Shown here in pieces: positions 54,401 to 64,000 of a DNA stretch of 64,000 nt. The stretch is from contig JAKSGN010000043.1 in NCBI GenBank assembly GCA_024180945.1, forward strand, positions 1,364,001 through 1,428,000, given 5' to 3'. Every line of letters starts with the position of its first letter. Position 1 is the first letter of the stretch. The notes beneath the pieces are model-generated. The model was not told the DNA's origin, searched no databases, and saw only the letters and a list, made by a program, of their open reading frames with translations. The DNA comes from Macrophomina tecta. Taxonomy: Eukaryota; Ascomycota; Dothideomycetes; Botryosphaeriales; Botryosphaeriaceae. A program made the translations under genes and the position numbers.

Positions 54401-54702
54401 ATCGGGTTAGTTGTGATCGACAAGCAAGAGGACGGTGTCGTCAATTCGTATGAGGCACCGTAGACGGTTTTGGTGACGGTCAATGGGGGAGAGTTGTTGC
54501 AGACAGGTGTCGGGACCCGGCTGAGTTTCCCTGCTGATGGTGCGCTTGCCGAGTACGTACTGTCTTCAAGCAGCTGAGGCTGGGCCAGCGGATGGGCCGC
54601 TGCGCCTTGGAACTGCATGGTTGTCAGAAAGACGGTTGCTCCCGCGGCAAAGCAAAGCATGTTAACGAGATACAGAAAAGATAAAGAAGTTGGGAATGCC
54701 AT
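51474..54702 (-). CDS. Endo-1,3-beta-glucanase, glycoside hydrolase family 81
   Basis: Spliced protein of 949 residues in six exons (54702-54156, 53985-52464, 52414-52268, 52208-52151, 52102-52033, 51979-51474) with introns of 170, 49, 59, 48 and 53 bp; all phases agree. The start MAFPTSLSFLYLVNML opens a hydrophobic signal/anchor segment. It is followed by a roughly 200-residue Ser/Thr/Pro-rich linker that is probably O-glycosylated. The GH81 domain starts at about residue 240 with PLQTNKFYANLFLG and HPYSVS. The second splice restores HFHYGYHVYTAAVIGYLDP. The catalytic region reads KDQESSSEDSFASYGLKLWG and NMEARATLMLAIQNRS. It cleaves beta-1,3-glucan in the cell wall, as yeast Eng1/Eng2 do in cell separation; a lytic or nutritional role is also possible. 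Confidence 0.93.
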
Positions 54703-56724
54703 ATCAGGGATCTGGCGGAGGAAGAAGAAAAATGGTTGTGGCTCTCGCCAAGAAAGGAAATTCCAGAGAAGGGAAGCAACGAAGGAGTGACAAAAGGGAG
54801 GAAGGGTCTTGTGGAAAGTCAAGCTCCGCAATCGCAAAAAACGACGACGCCGTGGTTGTCCTTATCATGTGCAGCGGCAATCCCCTCGCACGCTTATACG
54901 GCTGCCCTGGCGGCGTCCTGAGATGGATCCAAGATCCGTCCAAGCTCAAGGTTAAGATAGAATTGCGCAAGAAATGAAACTGTTAACTTTGGGCGGAGAA
55001 TACGGTTTAGACCAGTAGCGGAAGGCAAAAGAGGATGGTGCGGAGAGCGGCGGAGCGTGAAGAGCCAGAGCAAGGATGGATTGGTATCTTTTGCTCCTTT
55101 AAACTCCCAAGCAAGGCGAATACTTGGTAGGTTGTGTACTCACCACGAATCAGGCGAGGCCATCACCAGACCACGGCGGGAGGGAGCCAAGAGACAAAAC
55201 GAAAATAAATGAAGCGCGATGATTGAGACATTACAACAATTAGGAAAGAGGCAAGAGAAAAGGCGGAGAAGCAACAACGCATGAAGGATGAGGTCAAGGG
55301 GAATGCTGCAGGATGGCGGGAAGGAGACGCAGCCAAGAGGCCGCGCCGATCTGGAGCGCGTGGTACCGTACCTTTATCCACGTATGCAGGCTGCCGCTCG
55401 TAGGGCTGATGCGGTTGCACGAGGTCTGTGAAATTAGCCTGCCGACGAATGACGGGCCTGGCTGCAACTGTCCGGGATGCAGCGCTCTGGGAGGGAGGAT
55501 GACTGCTTCAGACCTCAGGCACCTGCGCCATACGGTTAGCATGCCACGCTGGCGCTCACATGTAGATTGAGGATTTCCGCGCCTGCTCCAGGCGGCAGAG
55601 TCAGTCTGCAGCGGGCGATGGATACAGTGTCCTACCTCTTGCAGGCAGCACGGGTGGATGATGACAGCCCCGAAGGGACGGGCTGGGATGGCTGCGTGAG
55701 CGGAATGCGGGTCTGGCCACGGATGGTTTGCCGGTGACACGAGAGCTTCACTCCTGGAACTGGGTCTCTCCTGAACCACTCCGCCTGGGAAATCTGCTCT
55801 CCTTATATGGATACGAGGTTTCGCGGCCGCGAGCTGTCGCCGCGTCAACCGTACGCAGAGACAGCGAGAGGGCAATGCATGACCGCAGCATCCAGGCTGT
55901 TTGCATCATCAGGCGGGCCGTTGCCGAGCTCTGCGCAAGAAAGCAGGTTGGAGCTGGCTGGCCTGGGCAGCCAGCTTGCCGCTTTCCCGGCGGTGGTTTG
56001 CGGCCAGAGGCGCTGAGCGAGTGTTGCTGCTGCCCGCCCGGCTCCACCATCGTGCACGGCCGGCGTCTCTCGGCCCCAGGCCACACGATCGAGCAGACAG
56101 GGGCCGAGCGAGCAAGAGGGTGCGGACGAGAGAAGGTTGGCCACTCGTGCCACATCCGCGCTCATGACGAACGGGCCGGGGTGCGTCGCGCTGATCACAC
56201 GCAGAGCAAACAGACGAGATGTGGATCGCGGCCAGGCACCGCCCACGATCCGCCACTGAGGCGTCGGCCCGGCACGGCATGTCACTTGATCATCAGTTCG
56301 CCCAAGAGAGCCGCATATGATCGCTCGCCCTGGATAAAGACTGCCTGTTCGGGACGTCAGCAGCAGCCGGCTTCGCAATTGCATGCCTACCACCACCACT
56401 CGATGCCTCGCCGCCTGGCCGCAGCATCCACCCGCCGTTGCGAGCACAAGAAGCGAAAGCTGAGGCTTGCTGTCAGACGGTCACCACACGCAATTTTGTA
56501 TCACAGAAGCTGACGTCGCTCGATTGCGCCACTGGCCGCATTAGTCGGGCGAGCGTGCCACAAGTCCACTTTCAGCAACATGGGTTCAGGTCAGTCTTCC
56601 TGCCCTAGCCAATCCAGAAAACGCCTGCATTACTCTATCTGGACGTTGTCCCCGCGACAAAGTCTCGCATTGCGAACCATTTTCCACACCGCCCAAAAGG
56701 TAAAGAAATAATTCCCATAATTCC
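54703..56724. other. Intergenic, GH81 promoter side
   Basis: About 2 kb between the GH81 start and the Utp14 stop, both on the minus strand. Open frames up to 261 codons occur on both strands in GC-rich sequence and I recognise none of them. Confidence 0.45.
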
Positions 56725-59670
56725 CTACACAAGCGGCTTCGCCAGGGGCTTGATGACAACACCAGGCTTGACCATGACCCGAGGTTTCGTGCTGTCCTGA
56801 AACACTTCCTTGGTATTGAACTCGGGACCCAGTGGTCGCCGCAGTGTCGACTCGTACACTTGCTTCGACTGGTGCGGGAAGGGTAAAGATGACGCCAGGT
56901 ACTTGGCGTTTTTCTTCACACGCTTCTCGTTGATGATCACATTCTTCAGCTTGGCGTCCTTACGCTTGTCTTTCTCCACCCCCTTTTCCGTGGTCAGGAA
57001 GCGTCGTCCAGGCTTGCGCTTCTTGTCCCGCTTGCTGAGGCCTTCGCCCGCCCAGCTGCCCCACCCAGGCAGCGTGTTGTCGATGATCTTGTCGCCTTCT
57101 TCTTCCTCGACAGCACGCTTTTCGAGTTCGAATGTGTCTGCAACCTCGTCGCCCGCAAATGCTTTCTCGACCAGTGACTCTTTCTTGAGCACGAAGGGAT
57201 TCGTGGGCTCGTGCTCCCATTCGTCATCAGAAGCTTCCTGGGTACGGTAGGTAACGGTTGTCCAGCCATCGGCATCGGTTGGAGCGGGGGCCTCGGTAGC
57301 CTTTGCTTTCGCTTGCTTGGGCTTGTCCGACGGCCTGTTGTCTGACACATCTTCTAGCGTGGGCGCAAGACCAGATGACGTTGCTTCGCGTGACTTGGAT
57401 TTCGACTTCTTGTCCTCCTTGCTGGGCCCTACCAGCCATGCGTTCTCTTGAGGCTCCTCCGAAGGTTGCCTGGCTGCTGCTAATGGGTTGCGGTTCCTAT
57501 CCCTGACGGTCGAAGCGGTCTGCTGCTTGCGCGAGTTTGACGGCTGATCTTTGTTGTCCAAGATGAACTTGACCTCATCATCTGCCTCCATCTCCTCATC
57601 CGATCCAGGCTGCTCCTCAAACTCATTTCTGGTAATCTTTTTGGCCGACTGGGCGGGCTTGTTGGACGAAGGGCCGAAGACCTTGCGCCCGATGGACTGG
57701 GCCTGATCGTATTCCTCCTCTTCCTCGTCCTCGCCGTCTTCAGCGGCCAACTCTCGCCGCATACGCTCAATGTCTTCATCGTTTCTTGCCTTTTGTGCCG
57801 CCTCGGCGCGCTGCATGAACTTCAGTGACGCAAGCTTAGAAAGACCACCCGACTCAGTCGGGTCCTGTTCATCAACACGATCGAGCTGTCGCCTCAGACT
57901 ACGAGCCTCGCCAGTGTCCAAGTCCTCATCATCATCGGCGTCACTCTCACTGCTGATATCGGACACATCATCGTCCTCACCACGGACATCCTTGCCTTCA
58001 ATGCGGCGACGCAGTTCTTCGCTGCGGCGTGCCATCTCGGTCAAGCCATCGCGCGCATCATCGTCCCAGGCAGCCCTACCAGTGGCTTTCACACCCTTAG
58101 CCCACTTGCTCTCACGGTGCTTCGCACCCATCCGCTCTTCAGCCCTCCGGCGATCATTACGTTCCCGTTCCTCATCCGAGATATCGACACCAGCTTCAGC
58201 CAAAGCCTGCCTCTCCTGCTCTTCGAGCCTCTCGCGCTCTTTCCTGTGAACACGGCGATACGATTTGGACTTGATTTTCTTGAGGCGTTTGGAGCGCACC
58301 TCTTCGCGGAACAGTAAGTCTCGAGCTTTGCGTAACTCCGCGCGTCTGGCTATGACTTCTTCAATGGGCATCTTGTTGGTTTGAAGTTCCTCAAATTCTG
58401 CAATTTGATCTTCCGCCTTCTTCCCAGTTGCAAGTCCGCTCTCGACCATTATAGACTGGATTGTGCTCTCCAGGTCATTGGCGGGTGCTGCAGTTGTGAG
58501 GGGAAGGAGAGCTTTGGTTCCCATTGGCTCCTGGGCATCGGGGTCCTTGATGGGGAAAGAGATATGTTCCGCTCTCCTATTATGCTTCACTGTGTCGACC
58601 CAACGTTCAAGTGTCTCCTTTGCTTTCTCGTTTGCCGCAATACGATCTAGTTTGTCTTGCTGGCGTTTTGGTAGCGGTGCCTCCAGTTTCCCAGGGATGC
58701 CTTTCCGTCCGGATGACTTGTTATCCTTGAGCATTTTGATGATCTTCTTCGCATTGGGATCGTTTGTTCCGGCAAGCAGATCCCCGATGTCGAGCTTCTG
58801 GGAAGCTCCAACACCAAACTCCGATGGCGCAGTACCTTCGTGAACATCAACAACACGCGATTTATTGCTCTTCGCGTCCGCGCCTTGGGAAATAGTCGAG
58901 ATGAAGTCCTGCAACTGCGAAATCTTGCCCGGGTCCTTGTCATCTGTTTCATCCTCGGACATCTGGAAGTCGGAGGCCTCGCTCTCTTCCTCTTCTTCGT
59001 CCTCATCTGAATCACTGCCCTCGCTTTCCTCCGATGCCTCCTGCTGCTTCCGTGACTTCTTATCTTTCGACTTGGCTTGATTCTGCTCCTCATAATCATC
59101 CAACATCTGAGCCAAATCAACAGCATCAGAGCCGAGTGATTCGTCGTCACTGTCTTCCTCCGCCTCTTCCTCATCTTCCTCCAAATCAATGTCGCCGTCT
59201 GCGTCGACCGACTTTGTAGGCTTTCGCTTGCCCTTCTTTCCATTGTTGGTGGAGCTTCCGCGAAACGTGAAATCGGCGAACCTCTCCTCGTCGCTTTCAT
59301 CAAAGGCCTCATCACTGTCTATGTCGCTGTCATCGTCTTCGTCGACCTCGCCCATACGCCAAGTGTTGCCCTCGGAGTCGCTGCCTTCGCTGACATCCAG
59401 TTCGTCGAAACGGCCCTTGGCGGCCTTCTTCCGGGGATTCGAAGGGCGCTCATCTTCCTCACTATCTTCATCCTCGTCATCTATGCGCTGGCGTTTGCGG
59501 CGCGGGTTATCGTCGAGAGCCTCTCCCAAACGGTGCTGGCGAATCTTGGTGCGGTCGCCAACTTCCCGCTCGGCGATGGTAAAGGCGTCGAGGCTGCGCT
59601 TTTGGTTCTTCTTACGGGCGGTACGCGGCTTGGAAGTGGAGACGGAGCTCCGCGCGACTCGTCGAGCCAT
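56725..59670 (-). CDS. UTP14: U3 snoRNP / small-subunit processome protein Utp14
   Basis: Intronless, 981 residues. The N-terminus is basic (MARRVARSSVSTSKPRTARK) and is followed by strongly acidic tracts with Ser (DEDEDSEEDERPSNP, EDEEEAEEDSDDESLG, DSDEDEEEEESEASDF). The conserved Utp14 core follows: LPKRQQDKLDRIAANEKAKE, ERWVDTVKHNRRAEHISFPI, KSKSYRRVHRKERERLEEQE. The C-terminal block is LPGWGSWAGEGLSKRDKKRK, with KNVIINEKRVKKNAKYLASS and LPFPHQSKQVYESTLRRPLG. Utp14 stimulates the DEAH helicase Dhr1 during 18S rRNA processing in the nucleolus. The gene is divergent from mL41 with 240 bp between start codons. Confidence 0.95.
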   Translation of the reverse strand: MARRVARSSVSTSKPRTARKKNQKRSLDAFTIAEREVGDRTKIRQHRLGEALDDNPRRKRQRIDDEDEDSEEDERPSNPRKKAAKGRFDELDVSEGSDSEGNTWRMGEVDEDDDSDIDSDEAFDESDEERFADFTFRGSSTNNGKKGKRKPTKSVDADGDIDLEEDEEEAEEDSDDESLGSDAVDLAQMLDDYEEQNQAKSKDKKSRKQQEASEESEGSDSDEDEEEEESEASDFQMSEDETDDKDPGKISQLQDFISTISQGADAKSNKSRVVDVHEGTAPSEFGVGASQKLDIGDLLAGTNDPNAKKIIKMLKDNKSSGRKGIPGKLEAPLPKRQQDKLDRIAANEKAKETLERWVDTVKHNRRAEHISFPIKDPDAQEPMGTKALLPLTTAAPANDLESTIQSIMVESGLATGKKAEDQIAEFEELQTNKMPIEEVIARRAELRKARDLLFREEVRSKRLKKIKSKSYRRVHRKERERLEEQERQALAEAGVDISDEERERNDRRRAEERMGAKHRESKWAKGVKATGRAAWDDDARDGLTEMARRSEELRRRIEGKDVRGEDDDVSDISSESDADDDEDLDTGEARSLRRQLDRVDEQDPTESGGLSKLASLKFMQRAEAAQKARNDEDIERMRRELAAEDGEDEEEEEYDQAQSIGRKVFGPSSNKPAQSAKKITRNEFEEQPGSDEEMEADDEVKFILDNKDQPSNSRKQQTASTVRDRNRNPLAAARQPSEEPQENAWLVGPSKEDKKSKSKSREATSSGLAPTLEDVSDNRPSDKPKQAKAKATEAPAPTDADGWTTVTYRTQEASDDEWEHEPTNPFVLKKESLVEKAFAGDEVADTFELEKRAVEEEEGDKIIDNTLPGWGSWAGEGLSKRDKKRKPGRRFLTTEKGVEKDKRKDAKLKNVIINEKRVKKNAKYLASSLPFPHQSKQVYESTLRRPLGPEFNTKEVFQDSTKPRVMVKPGVVIKPLAKPLV

Positions 59671-59910
59671 TTTGAACGAGGAATGAGCGTGTTTGCGAGC
59701 GCGAGGTGTAGGAGCGTCGCCGCAGATAATTGTTTGCCGCAGTTCAGAAAATCAGCGACTGCAGCCCGTGCGCCCCGAAATCTTGGCGTCTACCCTGACT
59801 CGCGTCAAACGCCGACTTGCCGATGCCCGCGGCGCCGCTCATTCGTTTCTGCCGCCAGACTTCGAGCGCAAGCATCACAGCACAGCACAGCATCGTCGCA
59901 CCCAGTCGCC
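59671..59910. promoter_or_regulatory. Short bidirectional promoter, Utp14 / mL41
   Basis: 240 bp separate the start codons of a cytosolic ribosome-assembly factor and a mitochondrial ribosomal protein. I did not find a convincing conserved box in it. Confidence 0.5.
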
Positions 59911-60281
59911 ATGCAGCCCACCCAAGCGCTGCAGCGCAACGTCAAGCGCCTTGCGCTTACTACAAAACAGACAGGCAAGGGCTACTACAAGGGTACCCGC
60001 ACGGGATCTATGGGAACGCACACCAAGTATGGTACCTACAAGATTCAATGGAGCAAAGTTCGGACATATGTTGTCCCTAGTCTTGAGGGCTTTGAGGTGA
60101 GTGCATATGCCTGAGTATTTGAAATCAATTGGCTCTTTGCTAATCACTCTGAAAGCTCACTCCTTTCGTCACCAAGCGCGTCACGCCGCCGACCGGCAGA
60201 GGAAACTACCCGGATAAGATGGGCCCGCTCAGTGGAAAGCTGTATCTGGAGAAGTGGAAGGCTGAAAATGGCCAGGACTAG
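59911..60281 (+). CDS. MRPL27: Mitochondrial large-subunit ribosomal protein mL41 (MRPL27)
   Basis: Spliced protein of 103 residues in two exons (59911-60096, 60156-60281) with a 59 bp phase-0 intron. The pattern is that of yeast YmL27/mL41: LTTKQTGKGYYKGTRTGSMG, THTKYGTYKIQWSKVRTYVV, then across the splice GFE|LTPFVTKRV and a short end with GPLSGKLYLEKW. The basic N-terminus (MQPTQALQRNVKRLAL) suits mitochondrial import. It is a structural protein of the 54S mitochondrial subunit. Confidence 0.94.
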
Positions 60282-61141
60282 ACTTGAAATGTCAGAGATA
60301 CAAGAACTATTGATGCTCGAATGAACGAAAGCGCTTTCACAGGCGCAGCGCGTAGACTATTCTGGGTACATTGCACGGCGTTCAGGAAGCCCAATACTGG
60401 GCATACGGTGGATACCTCGAAGACGTGGAGGAACAAAAGAGACTGCCGGCGAGGTATAGGTGGCGGACCACCGAGGAAGTACTACACACCAACTTTGGTG
60501 GAGGCATGTAAGCCACCACTTCTTCCGCTTTGATATTATTCGCACTGCCTCCGGCGGACGTGGAAATTCCGTTCATGCCGTGCCCGAAGAAACGACTAAG
60601 AATCTCGAGCTATTGTAGTAATGTGCGAAATTTGAAGTATTCAGTCAGAAAATGGATACTTGATTGCGTGAATTGCGTGTGTAAAGATACCCGTTGTGTG
60701 GGCTTGCTGTATATGGAGTTCGCGAGGACTTCAATCTTTCTCTCCTGCAGATAATACTTTCGCTTCCCCTCCCCCACCACACACACACACACACACACAA
60801 TATTTCCGATCATCGCTACACGGCGATCACAGCCCTAGATATCTAATTGTTGCGTTACAGTACAGAAAGAGTCTCGCAAAGATACCCAGTCCGCTCCGCG
60901 GCCTCCGTCGGATATTGTGCTCTTAATCAAGCAGCTCGTAACAAGAACAGTGCAGTAGCTGTAAGCCCAAAACTCCCAGGACATACCGGAAAAGCCAAAT
61001 GAGTCTATCCACGCAAAAGCTTTCAATCGGCGAAGGGCCAGTCCTCGTCGCGTTCCCTCAAAGGACATCCGTGTCCTCAAGGCCCACTCTCACAGACAGC
61101 AGATTGACAATGAGGAGCAGGTGGAAACCGCGTCATCCTCC
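60282..61141. other. Intergenic, convergent genes
   Basis: 860 bp between the mL41 stop and the stop of the small basic protein gene. It contains a (CA)11 microsatellite at 60778-60799. No gene was recognised. Confidence 0.45.
60778..60799. repeat. (CA)11 microsatellite
   Basis: Eleven perfect CA units, preceded by a C-rich run. Confidence 0.9.
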
Positions 61142-61603
61142 CTAATTGCTCTTGTCCCGCCGCATGGCCGCGATCAAATCATCGATTGTCGTACTGATCT
61201 TCGCCTTCTCATAGGCACTCATCTTTTGGGGCGGGTGCTTGTCGAGGTACACGCGAACCAGCCCGCTCAGGCGCCAATGCTCCCTGTCTGCCCAAGCTGC
61301 AAGTAGGGACTTGCGCAGGCTGTTGACGCGTGCATGGGGGATTAGCGGATACCTGGGCCAGATATGCACCGTTTCGGCGGTGCTTTTCTCGGTGTGGGTG
61401 GTAGTGACGGTCTTTGAATTGGTCTTTTCCGTAGTCTTCCTCACCACCTTGACACGCCGCGAGGGGAGCCCGGTACGGCCGCACATTCCAAGGCTGCCTG
61501 CCCTGCTTGGGAGTATCTGCTGTTGAGAGCTGTGGCTCTTGGTATGAGCTGAGTAGACGGACTTTTCGATGCGGGAGGAACGGTGCAAAGTTTTGGATGG
61601 CAT
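61142..61603 (-). CDS. Small basic hypothetical protein
   Basis: Intronless frame of 153 residues from the ATG at 61603 (MPSKTLHRSSRIEKSVYSAH). The N-terminal half is basic and Ser/Thr-rich (SRRVKVVRKTTEKTNSKTVT). The C-terminal half looks folded and helical: HARVNSLRKSLLAAWADREH, LSGLVRVYLDKHPPQKMSAY, EKAKISTTIDDLIAAMRRDK. The change from disordered to helical composition argues for real coding. The frame is open further upstream to 61879, but that part looks non-coding. I recognise no family. Confidence 0.55.
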   Translation of the reverse strand: MPSKTLHRSSRIEKSVYSAHTKSHSSQQQILPSRAGSLGMCGRTGLPSRRVKVVRKTTEKTNSKTVTTTHTEKSTAETVHIWPRYPLIPHARVNSLRKSLLAAWADREHWRLSGLVRVYLDKHPPQKMSAYEKAKISTTIDDLIAAMRRDKSN

Positions 61604-62602
61604 TCTGGTTTTCTGACGACGTGGATGTTGTGGAGCGAGAAGAGTTATTGGGCGTCGGATGTTGGACGATGTGACGGGATGAGATACTGGATGTCGTACA
61701 GTTTCGAAGCGCAAAATGCGAAGTGCGAGATGCGAAATGGTGGTTTGCGAAGTGGAAGGCAGATAATCTCTTCTGCAAACAGACCACTTCTTAAGGCTGG
61801 CTTGTTGCAAGTTTGACCAAGCGTTGAAATTTGGCATTCTTGCATTCATCTTGACCGCATAGTGTATCCAGCTGCCCACAAACGAGAGCGAGCCCTGGTA
61901 CGATAGGCCCGTTACCAGGGTACAGTGACCTGACTGTAGCCTGGAGCCAACCCCTTTACCAGCTAATCAGCTCCAGGTGGTATAACGCCTATTTAGCGGA
62001 TTAGACGAACGTTTTTACATGCGGGCAACCTGAGTAAACCTCCTCGCTCAAGACACCCTCTTTGGACCGACCTGTAGCCATCAACTGCGCTCTGCGATCG
62101 AGGGTTGCTTCCGCTACTTCGACCGTATTTCGGCTCGAGCAATTTCTGAGTAATTAAAATGGTTCCAACCTGAAGAGCCTGATTTTGCATCAAGCCGTTT
62201 GTAAGGGATTATGAAGCACTCTTACCGGGTGGAGGTGTCTGTGGTGAGGAGTAGGCCGTCACTTCCACACAATGTGGGATGGTATGACAAGACTGAGCAT
62301 GAGTCAAGCAGAAATTGACGAAACCTTGTATCCGGAGCATATCGCGGGCCCGCGTGAAAGATAATTCAACCTGCTGCGAAAACTATGCGCTGCTTGTGCA
62401 TGGAGAACAGTGACAGAGTGGCTGATTGGCTCGTGCGTGTGGCTGTGACGCCGCTGTCGATCAGTGACATCTTTCTGATTTCCCACCGCGACAACCGCAA
62501 CTTTCCAAGCGCATATTCGAACTTCGCGCAGCATGGGAACGAAATAACACCACTTGCGCTCTGCCCGAACTCTCCAATTGGACCATTATCAGCAGATCTG
62601 GC
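61604..62602. other. Intergenic, divergent genes
   Basis: About 1 kb between the small basic protein gene (-) and Coq3 (+). It holds both promoters. Nothing specific was recognised. Confidence 0.4.
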
Positions 62603-63523
62603 ATGGCCTCCAAAAGAGCCGCAGGCGCTCTCCGCGCCCTGCAAAGCGCTTCCAGAGCATCTCCCACGCCTCTACGAATGACGCTCTGGACCTCCAGACC
62701 AAGCCCTGCGCCCAAAACATACCCCACACTCGCAGCCCCCCCATGCCCCCGGGCCTTCTCATCTTCCTCAGCCGAATATGGGCACGGCTCCGTTGATCCG
62801 ACAGAAGTATCGCACTTCAACAACCTCGCCTCCAGCTGGTGGGACCCCCACGGCCCGTCACGCCTCCTGCACCTCATGAACCAAATGCGCCACCCCTTCA
62901 TCCAGCGCTGCCTCGCTTCGCAATCCTCCCCACCGCCTCCGCGCCTCCGCTACCTCGACGTCGGGTGCGGTGGCGGCATCTTCGCCGAGAGCGCCGCCCG
63001 CCAGCCCAACACCGTCAGCGTCCTGGGCATCGATCCCACGCCCGAAGTCCTCGCCGTCGCCGAGGCGCACAAGCGGCAGGACCCGCTGCTGATGGAGCAG
63101 GGCCGCCTGACGTACAAGAATATCGCAATCGAGCAGCTACCGCGCGACGAGACGTTCGACATCGTGTCGTGCTTCGAGGTCGTGGAGCACGTGAACACGC
63201 CGGCGGACTTCTTGCAGCACCTGATGGCGCACGTGAAGCCGGGAGGGTGGCTGGTTGGGTCGACGATCGCGCGGACGTGGACGAGTTGGGCGACGACGAT
63301 CGTGGCGGCGGAGGATATCCTGAGGATGGTGCCGAAGGGGACGCATGATTGGAACAAGTATATCAATGATGATGAGTTGAGGGGCTGGTTTGCTGGGCAG
63401 CCGGGCTGGGAGAACCCGAGGATAATGGGCGTCATGTATGTGCCTGGGTTGGGCTGGAAGGAGGTGCCGGCCAGCGAGAAGCTTGGGAATTACTTCTTCG
63501 CTTTCAGGAGAAGCGAAGCATGA
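62603..63523 (+). CDS. COQ3: Ubiquinone biosynthesis O-methyltransferase Coq3
   Basis: Intronless, 306 residues. The first 55 residues are rich in Arg, Ser and Ala and lack acids (MASKRAAGALRALQSASRAS, PRAFSSSSAEYG), a mitochondrial presequence. Then comes the UbiG/Coq3 signature VSHFNNLASSWWDPHGPSRL with LHLMNQMRHPFI. The S-adenosylmethionine site is RLRYLDVGCGGGIFAESAAR; motif II/III regions are FDIVSCFEVVEHV and HVKPGGWLVGSTI. The UbiG-type end WEVLRMVP-like segment appears as EDILRMVPKGTHDWNKYIND. It methylates hydroxyls on the quinone ring twice, inside the mitochondrial inner-membrane CoQ complex. Confidence 0.95.
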   Translation: MASKRAAGALRALQSASRASPTPLRMTLWTSRPSPAPKTYPTLAAPPCPRAFSSSSAEYGHGSVDPTEVSHFNNLASSWWDPHGPSRLLHLMNQMRHPFIQRCLASQSSPPPPRLRYLDVGCGGGIFAESAARQPNTVSVLGIDPTPEVLAVAEAHKRQDPLLMEQGRLTYKNIAIEQLPRDETFDIVSCFEVVEHVNTPADFLQHLMAHVKPGGWLVGSTIARTWTSWATTIVAAEDILRMVPKGTHDWNKYINDDELRGWFAGQPGWENPRIMGVMYVPGLGWKEVPASEKLGNYFFAFRRSEA

Positions 63524-63773
63524 AGCGTAAGGGTGAAAATGCATAAATATTTGTGAGAGGAAGGAATTTCAGGCTGGCCGCATGCACATTTTGCATTTAA
63601 GTTCATTGCTGGCTGGCTGCGATGTCAGGTTTCAATGGCTTTGCTTTGTGCCAACCCAGATCCTACTCCATGCAGAACAAATTATAACCACACGAAGATT
63701 ACATATGCCTCTCGAGGATATCATCGAGCACCTCAAATACCCTTCGAAGACCCTCCTGAAGAACCTTCTCTTG

Positions 63774-64000
63774 CTAACTGAACACAACACGGAAAAAGCC
63801 TGGCTCCTCCGCCGACTGATCCTCGCCAGCCGTCAGGATCACCTTCTTCGCCTTCCACCTCCTCACTAGCACTCGTTCACTTTCCCAACCTTCCACCTTC
63901 TCCCCGCTCTCATCGACTTTGGGCAACCACTTCCTTAAATCGACCCAAAGGAAGAATCCAGCATTGGCGCGACCATCATACGGAATACCTTTTCCCTCAA
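63774..64000 (-). CDS. ACC-synthase-like aminotransferase, 3' end only, with early stop
   Basis: Partial: the gene enters from beyond the right edge of the window. The minus-strand frame reads EGKGIPYDGRANAGFFLWVD, then LRKWLPKVDESG, WESERVLVRRWKAKKVILTA and GEDQSAEEPGFFRVVFS, and then meets TAG (63774-63776). This is the C-terminal part of the class I/II PLP aminotransferases related to 1-aminocyclopropane-1-carboxylate synthase; the NAGFF and EPGFFR-VF elements are typical. After the TAG the same frame continues QEKVLQEGLRRVFEVLDDIL and ends at TAA (63699-63701). That tail is just what the family's last helix looks like, so the TAG looks like a premature stop. The catalytic Lys lies outside the window. 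Confidence 0.75.
   Translation of the reverse strand, partial: EGKGIPYDGRANAGFFLWVDLRKWLPKVDESGEKVEGWESERVLVRRWKAKKVILTAGEDQSAEEPGFFRVVFS

Noticed and set aside
55728..56513. 261-codon plus-strand open frame between GH81 and Utp14
   Set aside because: Cys/Arg/His-rich with long overlapping minus-strand frames; no domain, no splice or start context supporting it.
61604..61879. Upstream extension of the small basic protein to 245 residues
   Set aside because: The added part has no ordered pattern and lies in sequence with several short overlapping frames; the ATG at 61603 gives a sharper boundary.

Overview
This window reads as nuclear DNA of a filamentous ascomycete (Pezizomycotina; a Dothideomycete is plausible but not proven). 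The evidence is intron-bearing genes with short introns (mostly 46-100 bp, GTAAGT/GTGAGT-type donors, YAG acceptors), an Argonaute of the quelling type, a UstYa/DUF3328 protein, a GH81 glucanase, and fungal housekeeping genes (Yme1, Utp14, Ntr1/TFIP11, Vcx1, Coq3, mL41, Sct1/Gpt2-type acyltransferase, peroxisomal thiolase). No tRNA, rRNA, transposon or CRISPR was recognised. Exon boundaries were placed by hand from splice consensus, reading frame and family resemblance; no alignment was run.

Layout. 1-1.7 kb: no gene seen. 1.7-9.6 kb: a DUF924 gene (-) with an apparent frameshift; an amidase (-) divergent from a PuuE/allantoinase-like polysaccharide deacetylase (+); then a DHA2-type MFS transporter (+). 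The amidase/deacetylase promoter holds a dense cluster of GATA cores, which suggests nitrogen control. 9.8-17.7 kb: the G-patch splicing factor (-), a large disordered protein with a Met-rich tail (+), and a conserved MAYVPP-type protein (+) with an apparent one-base frameshift. 18.3-22.5 kb: a UstYa-family protein (-) divergent from a secreted Ala/Gly/Asn/Gln repeat protein (+). 23.5-34.8 kb: Yme1 (+), glycerol-3-phosphate acyltransferase (+), and a 1377-residue acidic disordered protein (+). 35.9-44.7 kb: 3-ketoacyl-CoA thiolase (-), a WBP2-like GRAM/PPxY protein (-), a roughly 3.5 kb gene-free stretch rich in microsatellites, and Vcx1 (-). 46.7-54.7 kb: Argonaute (-) and GH81 endo-1,3-beta-glucanase (-). 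56.7-63.5 kb: Utp14 (-) divergent from mL41 (+), a small basic protein (-), and Coq3 (+). At the right edge is the 3' end of an ACC-synthase-like aminotransferase (-) with an early TAG.

How the genes relate. Most are independent housekeeping genes. Three groupings deserve thought: amidase + deacetylase + transporter as a possible nitrogen-scavenging module; the UstYa protein beside a secreted repeat protein; and Utp14/mL41 sharing a 240 bp bidirectional promoter. Two genes are interrupted by what looks like one extra C and a third by an in-frame stop. These may be real lesions or sequence errors and should be checked first.
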